Assembly (NCBI GenBank): GCA_038203615.1
Contig: JBBRDU010000006.1
Coordinates: 7,138-71,137 of the forward strand
Direction of reading: 5' to 3'
Length of the DNA: 64,000 nt
Origin: JBBRDU01 sp038203615
GTDB taxonomy: Bacteria; Verrucomicrobiota; Verrucomicrobiia; Chthoniobacterales; UBA10450
Shown: positions 50,833 to 59,109 of the stretch, in pieces
Layout: each line of letters begins with the position of its first letter
How positions within the stretch are numbered: the first letter of the stretch is position 1
Notes under the pieces: generated by a model
What the model was told of the DNA's origin: nothing
Seen by the model: only the letters and a program-made list of their open reading frames with translations
The model's database searches: none
Position numbers and translations under genes: made by a program

Positions 50833-51606
50833 TCAGTTGCGCGCGGGCGCGCCTGCGAGCTGAGCGAATCGACTGAGATCAGCAACAGCTAAATCGGACA
50901 CGGCGGCGTAGCTCATTTCCGCGTCGGACCATTGCAATAAATGGTATCCGTTATCCACGGTAACTTTGAGGGCCGGCGCGAAACGGGCGCGCCGCTCCCG
51001 GGAAGGCCAGATAAACAAATTGATGATGTGCTTTTCGTGGCGATAGACCACGGCGGCAGCGGTGCGACCTTTGACATAATCAAGCCGCCCGCCAGTAAGC
51101 GGAAACCCCTCTGTGGCGAAATCGACCACAGGCGGGGCGAAGTCCAGTTTCCCGTCGAACCATGGCTTAACCGTGTGTTGATCGGTCGAAACGATGTCGG
51201 CGAGATGATTGGCCATCATTGATCTGACATGGCTGGCGACGATCTCATGTGTGAGGAGATCACTTTCAGAGCTGCCACGTTTCGAGACGAAGACTCCCGC
51301 CAGAAAAGCGCCGATGAGCGCGACGGCGGCGATCGCCCAAATTGCGGCGCGCTGCTTCGGGTAAAACGGAATGGTGCGTGGTCCCGAAACCTCGGCCCGG
51401 AGCGAATCCAAGACCTTCTCTCGCAGCTCCGGCGGCCCCTCGAATCGGGCCGCGCGGAGCCTGCTGGCCAGGGCACGCTGCTCCTCGTGTATGGGCGAGC
51501 ACGCTGGGCAATCCTGCAGGTGCCGTTTGATTTCGATGTTTTGCCCGGCGTCTAATTCGCCGTCTCCGTAAGCATCGATCAGTTCCTGTGCTCCCTGGCA
51601 GTCCAT
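50833..51606 (-). CDS. Anti-sigma factor with zinc-binding (ZAS) N-terminus
   Basis: The ATG at 51606 (overlapping the sigma factor TGA) gives 257 residues. The N-terminal MDCQGAQELIDAYGDGELDA followed by HLQDCPAC is the ZAS motif H-x3-C-x2-C that grips ECF sigma factors. One membrane helix (about 91-110, AAIWAIAAVALIGAFLAGVF) separates it from a periplasmic domain of about 140 residues. It should hold the neighbouring sigma factor inactive until an envelope signal arrives. The gene order and overlap make the pair certain as an operon. Confidence 0.9.
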   Translation of the reverse strand: MDCQGAQELIDAYGDGELDAGQNIEIKRHLQDCPACSPIHEEQRALASRLRAARFEGPPELREKVLDSLRAEVSGPRTIPFYPKQRAAIWAIAAVALIGAFLAGVFVSKRGSSESDLLTHEIVASHVRSMMANHLADIVSTDQHTVKPWFDGKLDFAPPVVDFATEGFPLTGGRLDYVKGRTAAAVVYRHEKHIINLFIWPSRERRARFAPALKVTVDNGYHLLQWSDAEMSYAAVSDLAVADLSRFAQLAGAPARN

Positions 51607-52262
51607 CAGCGTCCTCCTTCTTTCTCTCCGTCGATCAAGCATTTTCGTAACCGCGCCCGCGCGCGCGCCAGCCGCGACATGACCGTTCCTTGCGGTATTC
51701 CGGCGATCTCCGCGATCTTCTGATAGGAGAGGCCCTCCTGGTGTCGCAAAACCAGCGCCTCACGGAATTGCGGGGGTAAATTCTCCATCGCGGTCTGAAG
51801 TTGCTTAGCATTTTCTGATAGTCGCAAGATGGCGACGGGATCTCGGGTTTCGGGCTCCGTGCCCCCGTGGATTTCTTCATCAAATGGTGTCATTGCACGC
51901 GTGACTTCATTTTTGTTGAGTGACGTATAAGCGGTATTGCGCACGATCGTCAGGAACCAGGCCCGACCATCCACGCCGTAAAATCCTTCAAACGCCCGAA
52001 AGGCGCGGAGGCAGGCCTCTTGCACGACGTCTTGTGCGTCCTGATCATGGCCTGTGAGCCAACGCGCCAGGTTATACGCCGCGCTTAAATGCGGCAGGAT
52101 CGCCTGGTCAAAAAGTGAGAGCCTGCTCGGGTTAGACAACTTACTGAGTTCTCGCTTCGTTACTCTATACTCGGATTGCCCGGATTTATTCCCGCGAACA
52201 TCGTAGCGAGAATCCGGGTCTCCGGTAGAACTCGTTTTCGGCCCTTTTCGCGTCTTCGACAA
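51606..52262 (-). CDS. ECF-type RNA polymerase sigma factor
   Basis: The product (218 residues from a TTG; an internal TTG at about residue 40 fits the normal ECF length better) has region 2 (ILPHLSAAYNLARWLTGHDQ, then DAQDVVQEACLRAFRAFEGF) and region 4 (LPPQFREALVLRHQEGLSYQ, then EIAGIPQGTVMSRLARARARL). Region 3 is absent, as in the ECF class. Its TGA overlaps the anti-sigma ATG. The DoxX gene is divergent 158 bp away and is a candidate target together with autoregulation. Confidence 0.92.
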   Translation of the reverse strand: MSKTRKGPKTSSTGDPDSRYDVRGNKSGQSEYRVTKRELSKLSNPSRLSLFDQAILPHLSAAYNLARWLTGHDQDAQDVVQEACLRAFRAFEGFYGVDGRAWFLTIVRNTAYTSLNKNEVTRAMTPFDEEIHGGTEPETRDPVAILRLSENAKQLQTAMENLPPQFREALVLRHQEGLSYQKIAEIAGIPQGTVMSRLARARARLRKCLIDGEKEGGR

Positions 52263-52420
52263 GCAAAACCAGCGTCTCGGACAACTTCGCGGGAATATTC
52301 GATCAGCCTTTCGGTATGAGCAGGTGGAACAACTCAGACGTCAACCCATCCGATGCGCAAAAGGAGTTCAGGCAAGATTAACTGCGCCCGGCTTCACTTC
52401 GAACCAAAAGGTAATTCATC

Positions 52421-52960
52421 ATGAAAAATTTAATGTACTGGTTTCTCAATCCACCCAAAGACGCACCTGTGGTCACCATCCTGTTGCGGTTCATGGCTGG
52501 TGGTGTGTTTCTGTGGGAGGGCATCTTAAAATTCGTTTACACTAATCAAGGCGTGGGCCGTTTCACCAAACTCGGTTTGCCCGCGCCTGAGATCACCGCG
52601 AATTTTGTTGGAGCGCTCGAGATCGTCGGAGGCATTTTCTTAATCGCCGGTCTTCTCACCCGCCTTATCGCCGTGCCGTTTATTATCGAGATGATCGTGG
52701 CCATGCTTTCCACCAAAGTCGCGTTGTTCTTTGGGACATCCCCACTGCCTCCTCCGCCTTCGCCACCCAAAATGGGAATCTGGGGAGTGCTCCATGAAAT
52801 TCGCTCTGACTATGCCCAGATCATGGTGGTGATCTTCCTGCTCATCGCTGGACCGGGCCGGTGGTCTCTGGATGCGTATCTGGCCCATCGGAAGATGCGG
52901 CAAAGTGCGGAGCTAATGCCAGCGGACAAGCTGAAGTCCCCAGTCGCAGCGCGGTTCTGA
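52421..52960 (+). CDS. DoxX family membrane protein
   Basis: DoxX proteins are four-helix membrane proteins linked to thiosulfate:quinone oxidoreductase in archaea and to oxidative-stress complexes elsewhere. The 179-residue protein has RFMAGGVFLWEGILKFVYT (helix 1), a G-x-x-E-I-V-G-G-x-x-L-I-A-G-L helix 2/3 pattern, a Pro-rich cytoplasmic or periplasmic loop (PLPPPPSPPKMG) and IMVVIFLLIAGPGRWSLDAY. It is divergent from the ECF sigma factor and lies between tRNA-Val repeats B and C. It could belong to the regulon of that sigma factor. Confidence 0.88.
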   Translation: MKNLMYWFLNPPKDAPVVTILLRFMAGGVFLWEGILKFVYTNQGVGRFTKLGLPAPEITANFVGALEIVGGIFLIAGLLTRLIAVPFIIEMIVAMLSTKVALFFGTSPLPPPPSPPKMGIWGVLHEIRSDYAQIMVVIFLLIAGPGRWSLDAYLAHRKMRQSAELMPADKLKSPVAARF

Positions 52961-53266
52961 ACCATAGGTTCGGCACCACTCGTTAGCTTTAAAAATAGCA
53001 AATAAATTTCGCCAACGAAACAAAGCAAAGCCACTGAGCTAACCGCCCGAAGCTTTTCTGCCGAAGAGACTTAACATGCTTCGGCGGCTGATGTAATTTG
53101 AGGAGGGCCACCCGTTTTGCCCCCTGGTGATTTTCCGAGAGTCCGCTCCTGTCCACAAAAGTCGGGGTTGAACGTCATCTCAAATGTCCAACTACGAGGC
53201 AAAAGTATCCAGGTGAATGGGGATTCATCCAGCGAAAACGGTGCAGCGCGTTGTTTGGATTTGTTG
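52961..53266. repeat. tRNA-Val-derived repeat, copy C
   Basis: At 53032-53050, 19 bp of tRNA-Val (CCACTGAGCTAACCGCCC plus flank) are followed by the A/B-like flank (CGAAGCTTTTCTGCCGAAGA, GGGCCACCCGTTTTGCCCCC) and a distal part (CAACTACGAGGCAAAAGTAT) also in copy D. It ends at about 53245. The 70 bp before it contain nothing recognised. Confidence 0.85.
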
Positions 53267-54376
53267 TTATTCCAAAGTGATGACCACTTTGCCTCGAGCG
53301 TGCCCTTCTTCCAGATACCGCAGGGCGTCGGGGACCTCACTCAACTTATAAGTCCGGTCGATAACGGATTTCACTTTTCCGGATTGCAAGAGATCGCCCA
53401 GGATGGTCAGGTCCTTTTGGTTCAGGTCCGCCATAAACATTCCCATCTCCTGGCTTACGAATGGTGACAACACAAGCGTGTGAATAACACGACCGAAAGG
53501 ACCGATCCAGCGGCCGTCGTTAGGTCCGCCGCCTCCGATCATGACGTATTTCCCCTTGGGATTTAAGATGCGCCTGCATTCGGACAACGAATGGTTCGGA
53601 ACGTTGTCGAGAATCACGTCGTAACGTTGCTCACCTTTGGCAAAATCCTCTTTCGTGTAATCAATGACATGGTCTGCGCCGAGCGATCGGACCATATCCA
53701 CATTCCTCGTACTGCATACGCCGGTTACATCTGCGCCGAATGACTTGGCGATCTGCACCGCGAACGTACCCACACCTCCCGACGCACCGTTAATCAGGAC
53801 CTTCTGCCCCGGCTCAACCTTTCCTTTGTCGCGCAGAGCCTGCAATGCGGTAATTGCCGCAATCGGTAAAGAAGCCGCCTGCTCAAACGTCAAGTTGGCT
53901 GGTTTCAGCACCGTGGCTCGATCCGCGCGAGCGCATACATACTCGGCGAAGGCGCCGGTTTTCCCGCCGAAGACCTCATCGCCGGGTTTGAACTGCGTGA
54001 CGTTTTTGCCGACCGCCTCAACCGTCCCCGCGTAATCAACGCCCAGCCGTGTGACCTTTGGTTTGCGCAGCCCGACTCCCATGCGCATGAGGTACGGCGT
54101 GCCCTGTAGATAATGCCAGTCGAGTGGATTGACGGAAGCCGCGCGAACTTTTACCAGGATTTGGTCGTCGTCTGGAATAGGCTTCGCGATGTCCACGAGC
54201 TTGAGCACGTCGGGTGAGCCGTAGTCGCAATAAACAATGGCTTTCATAGGGTTGCTCGGAACAGCGGTGTTGCGATCACAATCGTTAGCCGACGTCCAGT
54301 AGGCGAGAAGCGCCCACGCTACGAACGCGAGTAAGATCGCGCCTGTACTCCATTTTAATACTCGCTTTATCTTCAT
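53267..54376 (-). CDS. Membrane-anchored MDR-family NAD(P)H-dependent oxidoreductase
   Basis: The 369-residue protein has an N-terminal membrane helix (STGAILLAFVAWALLAYW, residues 10-27) followed by a complete zinc-independent quinone-oxidoreductase-like MDR domain starting at MKAIVYCDYGSPDVLKLVDI (44). The cofactor site is NGASGGVGTFAVQIAKSFGA, near 195. LGVDYAGTVEAVG and DVILDNV also fit the family. Catalytic zinc cysteines are absent, as expected for the QOR branch. The anchor is unusual: most relatives are cytosolic. The second Met (54247) would give a soluble form. It lies between repeat copies C and D. Confidence 0.88.
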   Translation of the reverse strand: MKIKRVLKWSTGAILLAFVAWALLAYWTSANDCDRNTAVPSNPMKAIVYCDYGSPDVLKLVDIAKPIPDDDQILVKVRAASVNPLDWHYLQGTPYLMRMGVGLRKPKVTRLGVDYAGTVEAVGKNVTQFKPGDEVFGGKTGAFAEYVCARADRATVLKPANLTFEQAASLPIAAITALQALRDKGKVEPGQKVLINGASGGVGTFAVQIAKSFGADVTGVCSTRNVDMVRSLGADHVIDYTKEDFAKGEQRYDVILDNVPNHSLSECRRILNPKGKYVMIGGGGPNDGRWIGPFGRVIHTLVLSPFVSQEMGMFMADLNQKDLTILGDLLQSGKVKSVIDRTYKLSEVPDALRYLEEGHARGKVVITLE

Positions 54377-54449
54377 AGGCCTGACCTTCTCATTTTTTTT
54401 TACTTTCTACCATCCTTCTACGCTTTGGAGAGGTTTAGGCGCCAGTGGC

Positions 54450-54702
54450 CAGTGCTTGATCGGGCTCAGCGATTCCAGGTGGCCCTAGTCCCTTAAACAG
54501 AAGCCAAAAACTCAGTACCATTTCGAAAGGGCCATGGGCGAATCGAACCAGCCGCGGCGTCGCCAGATACGACAAACCTGCCGCTGGCGAAGTAGGCGAA
54601 TGTGCTCGTTAGTATGGTTATCAACCAAAAGGCACCGGCGGCTCTGGCTTTGGAACGCGGCGAATGTTCTGCAATCGGTTTTGTCATTACGGCTGTGCTC
54701 AT
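54450..54702 (-). pseudogene. DUF4386 protein remnant with internal deletion and frameshift
   Basis: The 69-residue frame from 54702 begins like DUF4386 membrane proteins (SPRSKARAAGAFWLITILTS, then A-S-G-R-F-V-V-S-G-D-A-A-A). After SGDAAA it runs out of family. In the +1 frame of the same strand, bases about 54530-54443 encode P-F-E-M-V-L-S-F-W-L-L-F-K-G, which looks like the usual C-terminal helix of the family. The middle four or so helices (about 130 residues) are therefore deleted and the frame is broken. Confidence 0.7.
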
Positions 54703-54750
54703 TTCGTTTCTCCTTATGCTAAGGCTTGATTGAATCTTGCGTCTCCGATT

Positions 54751-54850
54751 TCACTCCGCGCGGCGAGCTTCGATGGGGTTGATGCGGGCGGCGCGGCGGA
54801 CGGGGAGCCAGCAAGGCGACTGGGGCGACGGCGATCGGAACGGCCGGCCG
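54751..54850 (-). pseudogene. C-terminal remnant of a MacB/FtsX-type ABC permease
   Basis: Reading the minus strand up to the TGA at 54753-54751 gives CWLPVRRAARINPIEARRAE, the standard end of MacB-like or duplicated orphan ABC permeases (ACWLPARRAARxxPxxALR). Just upstream, P-I-A-V-A-P-V-A-L-L-A lies in another frame, so a frameshift separates them. Upstream of that, permease similarity stops before repeat copy D. It is too short for an ordinary gene call. Confidence 0.72.
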
Positions 54851-54876
54851 GGGGGGCCATGCCGTGTAGGTTGGTC

Positions 54877-55066
54877 AAAGATAATTCAAAACATCCGGCG
54901 GTTTTGGGAAGGCCACCCCTTTTGCGATGATTTTCAGGGGGTCCACTTCTGTCCGCAAAAGTCAGGGCTGAACGATCTGGGAATCGGTTCGCACCTCATT
55001 TCTCAAGGCTCAACTACGAGGGAAAAGGATCGAGGTGGAGCGGGATTTATCGAGCGGAAAGGGCTT
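54877..55066. repeat. tRNA-Val-flank repeat, copy D
   Basis: GGAAGGCCACCCCTTTTGCG, then TCTGTCCGCAAAAGTCAGGG, CAACTACGAGGGAAAAGGAT and GGTGGAGCGGGATTTATCGA match copies A and C. No tRNA sequence is included in this copy. About 180 bp between it and the desaturase start contain nothing recognised. Confidence 0.8.
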
Positions 55067-55245
55067 GCTATGCGGGACGGTCACGCGAGATGGTCCGCAG
55101 GTCGCGATGGACCGCTCTATCAGGAGCTGGTAAAGGTCGCAATTGCTGGCCGAAGCGGCGGACCGGACCTGCACTTTCCGGGGCAGTGCGGAAGGCTTTC
55201 GACAAAAGACGGAGTTTAGCCGAGAATGCGAAGGAAAAAAGAGGC

Positions 55246-56217
55246 ATGAGAACCGGAAAAGAGCTCATATTAATGACGAAATCGTTTGCCGAAGATTCCA
55301 CGGCGAGAAGTTGGTGGTACGTTCTTTCCACCGCTTTTCTTTTAGGGGTAGCCCTGGCCGGCACTCTTTGGAATTTTCATTTGGCGGGCAAGATTGCCTG
55401 CAGTATTTTCGCCGGGCTGCTCATTCTCCGGTTTTTCGTGATTTATCACGATCAACAGCATCTGGCGATCTTACCACGGTCCCGGCTAGCCGATGGTTTG
55501 ATGAGACTCTTTGGAATTCTTGTGCTCAGCCCCAGCAGCATTTGGCAGAGCTCGCATAATCATCACCACAATCACAACTCCAAGCTGCGGGGTTCTCACA
55601 TTGGTTCCTTTCCCGTCATGACGAGGGACCAATATTTAAAGTCATCGAGGGCCGAGCGTTTTAAGTATCTGTTTATGCGTCATCCGATGACCATCTTGTT
55701 CGGGTATCTGATCGTGTTTCTCTACGGGATGTGTTTCTCCCAGTTCTACAATAATCCACGGGCGCACTATGATTGCCTCGTCGCCTTCGTGGTGCACGTC
55801 TTCATTGCGGTGACCCTGACTTATTTTTTTGGCTGGCCGGCGCTGTGGCTGACCCAGATCACACCGCACTTCATCGCCAGCGCCATCGGCACTTATTTGT
55901 TTTACGCCCAGCACAACTTTCCGGGCGTTACTTTCAACGCTAGTGCGGGCTGGACCTACGACAAAGCCGCGCTGGAATCCTCCAGTTACATAAAGACCGG
56001 CCCGGTCTGGGCTTGGTTCACGGCCAATATTGGTTATCATCACATCCATCACCTGAATGCGCGTATCCCCTTTTACCGATTGCCGGAGGTCCTCTCGCAG
56101 ATCCCGGAGTTGAGCATGCCCAAGACGACCTCTCTCCATCCGATGGATATCATCCGTTGCCTTCGTTTGAAAGTTTGGGATGTCGAAGCGCAACAGATGG
56201 TTGGTCTGCCGGGATAA
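55246..56217 (+). CDS. Fatty-acid desaturase family protein
   Basis: Membrane di-iron desaturases use three histidine boxes. From the ATG at 55246 (323 residues; an AAGGA lies 10 nt upstream) the boxes are HDQQH at about 67-71, HNHHHNHN at 104-111 and HHIHH near 265. Four hydrophobic helices lie between them. The C-terminal part ends VWDVEAQQMVGLPG. The enzyme probably introduces double bonds in acyl-lipid or acyl-CoA chains at the membrane. It is followed by lpxD after 32 bp on the same strand, so membrane-lipid genes are grouped here. Confidence 0.88.
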   Translation: MRTGKELILMTKSFAEDSTARSWWYVLSTAFLLGVALAGTLWNFHLAGKIACSIFAGLLILRFFVIYHDQQHLAILPRSRLADGLMRLFGILVLSPSSIWQSSHNHHHNHNSKLRGSHIGSFPVMTRDQYLKSSRAERFKYLFMRHPMTILFGYLIVFLYGMCFSQFYNNPRAHYDCLVAFVVHVFIAVTLTYFFGWPALWLTQITPHFIASAIGTYLFYAQHNFPGVTFNASAGWTYDKAALESSSYIKTGPVWAWFTANIGYHHIHHLNARIPFYRLPEVLSQIPELSMPKTTSLHPMDIIRCLRLKVWDVEAQQMVGLPG

Positions 56218-56249
56218 CGAACGAGGCTAAAATTCCAGCCGATCGTGCG

Positions 56250-57281
56250 ATGCCTTTCACTGTTTCTCAAATCGCCGAACAACTGCAGGGTGAAGTCGTG
56301 GGCGACGGCTCGCTCGAATTAACTGGCTTCGCGTCGGCCGACCAAGCGAGAAAGGGCGACCTGACCTTCGCCGAAAAGGAAATGTACTTCGCCGCCGCCG
56401 AGGAAAGCGAGGCGACCGCCGTCATAGTCACGGGCGAGTTTACTTCGACGAAAAAAGTACTGATCCGCGTGCCGAATGCGCGGGTGGCGGTGGCGCGAGT
56501 GCTGCCGGTCTTTTTCCCGCCGGACCAACATCCGCTCGGGATTCATCCGAGCGCGATCATCGCCGCCTCGGCGCAGATCGATCCCACGGCACATATAGGG
56601 CCGAGCTGCGTGATTGGCGCGCGGGTGCGATTAGGTGCGCGGTCCGCGCTCATGGGTGGCAACCACATTGGGGCCGACTGTGTGATCGGCGCCGACGTGT
56701 CTCTCTATCCGAACGTCGTGATCTACGCGCGGTCCCAGATTGGCGAGCGAGTTACCATCCATGCCAGCACGGTCATCGGCTCGGACGGCTACGGCTACGC
56801 CTTCGACGAGGGCCGTCACCGCAAAGTGCTGCAGGTTGGCCACGTGATCATTCACGATGACGTGGAGATTGGGGCCAACACGGCCATTGACCGGGGTGCC
56901 CTCGGCGCTACCGTCATCGGCCAGGGCACGAAGATTGATAACCTCGTGCATATCGCACACAACGTGGTCATCGGCCGGCATTGCCTCGTCATGGGCCAGG
57001 TGGGTTTCGCCGGCAGCACGAAACTGGGAGACTATTGTGTGATCGCTTCGCAGTCGGGGATTGCGGGACATTTAAAACTCGGCCATCAGGCGACCGTCGG
57101 TGCGAAGTCCGGCGTCATGCGCGATATTCCTGACCAGGGAAAGGTGCTCGGCATTCCGGCCGCACCGGACAAACAAGCCAAGCGACAGATGATCGCGGTG
57201 CAGCAATTGCCGGAGTTAATCCGCCGCACCCGCGAACTGGAGAAGCAGGTGGCCGAACTCAGGGCCAAAGCCGGCGAATAA
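56250..57281 (+). CDS. lpxD: UDP-3-O-(3-hydroxymyristoyl)glucosamine N-acyltransferase LpxD
   Basis: LpxD adds the second 3-hydroxyacyl chain in lipid A synthesis. From the ATG at 56250 the product is 343 residues with the uridine-binding N-terminal domain (MPFTVSQIAEQLQGEVVGDG, FASADQARKGDLTFAE). A left-handed parallel beta-helix of hexapeptide repeats follows (IGPSCVIGARVRLGA, IGADCVIGADVSLY). The catalytic histidine lies in NLVHIAHNVVIGRH. A C-terminal helix (LPELIRRTRELEKQVAELRA) completes it. It indicates a Gram-negative outer membrane with lipid A. Confidence 0.95.
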   Translation: MPFTVSQIAEQLQGEVVGDGSLELTGFASADQARKGDLTFAEKEMYFAAAEESEATAVIVTGEFTSTKKVLIRVPNARVAVARVLPVFFPPDQHPLGIHPSAIIAASAQIDPTAHIGPSCVIGARVRLGARSALMGGNHIGADCVIGADVSLYPNVVIYARSQIGERVTIHASTVIGSDGYGYAFDEGRHRKVLQVGHVIIHDDVEIGANTAIDRGALGATVIGQGTKIDNLVHIAHNVVIGRHCLVMGQVGFAGSTKLGDYCVIASQSGIAGHLKLGHQATVGAKSGVMRDIPDQGKVLGIPAAPDKQAKRQMIAVQQLPELIRRTRELEKQVAELRAKAGE

Positions 57282-57363
57282 GTTCACACGGTTAGGGGCC
57301 AGCGCTTGCTTGGAGCGACCGTAAATGTCTTTGGAGCCGGTCACGATCACGCGCCCGACTTCG

Positions 57364-58530
57364 CTACGGAATGATCACGCGATAGTAACGCTGGGTCGAC
57401 GGCGCGGTGCCGGTCTGGCTGCCGTCGTCGGTCCAGGAAAGAATGCCGCCCGTGCCGGTTTTGTCCGGAGTGATTGATAACCAGGTGACATCGGTCAGAT
57501 TGTTTTTCCATTGCACTCGGTAGGGCAATCCGGATTGGCTCTGCCAGGTGATGGTGAGGGTGGCGGCGGTGCGGGTCACGCTCTTGATGGGGATCTGCGC
57601 ATCGGCATTGGGAATGGCGTTGAGGACGAAGAGATCGCTCAAATCCATGGCGGTGGCGGCGCCGCCGAGGAAAGTGGTTCTGCCGAAAATCTTTTGCAGC
57701 GTGCGCAAGGTGGAGCTGTGGGTGTAGTGAATCGCATTGTGATAACCGCCGCCTTTGGCCAGCGGTGAGAGCACGATCATGCCGATGGGGCCGTCTGGGT
57801 TGGTGCTGCCGACGCCCTCGTCCCAGGTGATGAGGATGAGCCCGTTGTTCTGATAGGCGGCGGAATTGAGGATGGCGGGGAGATTCTGCGAAAGCCAGGT
57901 GTCGCCTTGCTTGATGGCATTGTTCAAACCCGGAGAGGGCTGGGGGTCATGCATATCGTTATAAATGTTCGGCGTGATGAAATTGTAGTGCGCAAGCGCA
58001 ACCGTGTGGTTGGCCAAATCGGTGGCCAGTTCCGTGAAGGGTCGCATCACGGTGGTGCAGCCGGAGCTGGTGACATCGGTGAAGAACGCGAAGGGATTAT
58101 GCTTCACGTAATAGGGAGCGGAATCGGTCAGGGGGCAGGTCGACCCGGTGATGTTCTCCTGGTAGGTCTTCCAGGAAATCCCGGCGTTTTTCAACTGCGT
58201 GACGAAGTGTGCGGTGGTGTTTTGCTGATTGGTGGAAGGCGGGCTGTCGTTGGTAATGCCGAAGCCCGTGCCGGCCTCGAGCCAGAGATAATTGGGTTCG
58301 CTCGGGTGAATGCCGGGCGGGTTGTAGTATTGATCGGTATAGGAAGCGATGGGCAGGAGCGTGTTGTTAATATAAGGGGCGCTGGTACTGCCTTTGATGC
58401 TGGACCAGTTGTGATTCTCCATCAGAATGATGAAGACCGTGCTGGTCGAATCGATTCCGGCGGCCGGAAGGTTGGGCGGGACCGATAGACTGAAAAGGAG
58501 AGCGGCTGCCACGAGGAGCTTGGTGTACAC
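57364..58530 (-). CDS. Exported phosphoesterase (alkaline-phosphatase-fold, AcpA/PLC-like)
   Basis: The 388-residue protein begins at a GTG with a signal peptide (LLVAAALLFSLSVPPNLPAA). The N-terminal TVFIILMENHNWSSIKG, with E-N-H-N as metal-binding box, and the later LILITWDEGVGSTN are typical of the acid phosphatase/phospholipase C phosphoesterase family. The C-terminal 85 residues form a beta-sandwich (LTITWQSQSGLPYRVQWKNN, YYRVIIP) similar in type to the C-terminal module of the sialidase-like protein. It is probably secreted and acts on phosphate esters or phospholipids. Confidence 0.85.
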   Translation of the reverse strand: MYTKLLVAAALLFSLSVPPNLPAAGIDSTSTVFIILMENHNWSSIKGSTSAPYINNTLLPIASYTDQYYNPPGIHPSEPNYLWLEAGTGFGITNDSPPSTNQQNTTAHFVTQLKNAGISWKTYQENITGSTCPLTDSAPYYVKHNPFAFFTDVTSSGCTTVMRPFTELATDLANHTVALAHYNFITPNIYNDMHDPQPSPGLNNAIKQGDTWLSQNLPAILNSAAYQNNGLILITWDEGVGSTNPDGPIGMIVLSPLAKGGGYHNAIHYTHSSTLRTLQKIFGRTTFLGGAATAMDLSDLFVLNAIPNADAQIPIKSVTRTAATLTITWQSQSGLPYRVQWKNNLTDVTWLSITPDKTGTGGILSWTDDGSQTGTAPSTQRYYRVIIP

Positions 58531-58624
58531 TTTTCATAGTTACTGTAAAACCTTGATCGATACCATGGGAAACAGGCGGACGACGGGGATTTAGTACCCG
58601 CGCAATGCTTTTGGCCCGGCCCGT

Positions 58625-59106
<482 letters not shown>

Positions 59107-59109
59107 TCG

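Noticed and set aside
53032..53050. Possible third tRNA-Val
   Set aside because: Only the first 19 or so bases of the gene match; it cannot fold into a tRNA.
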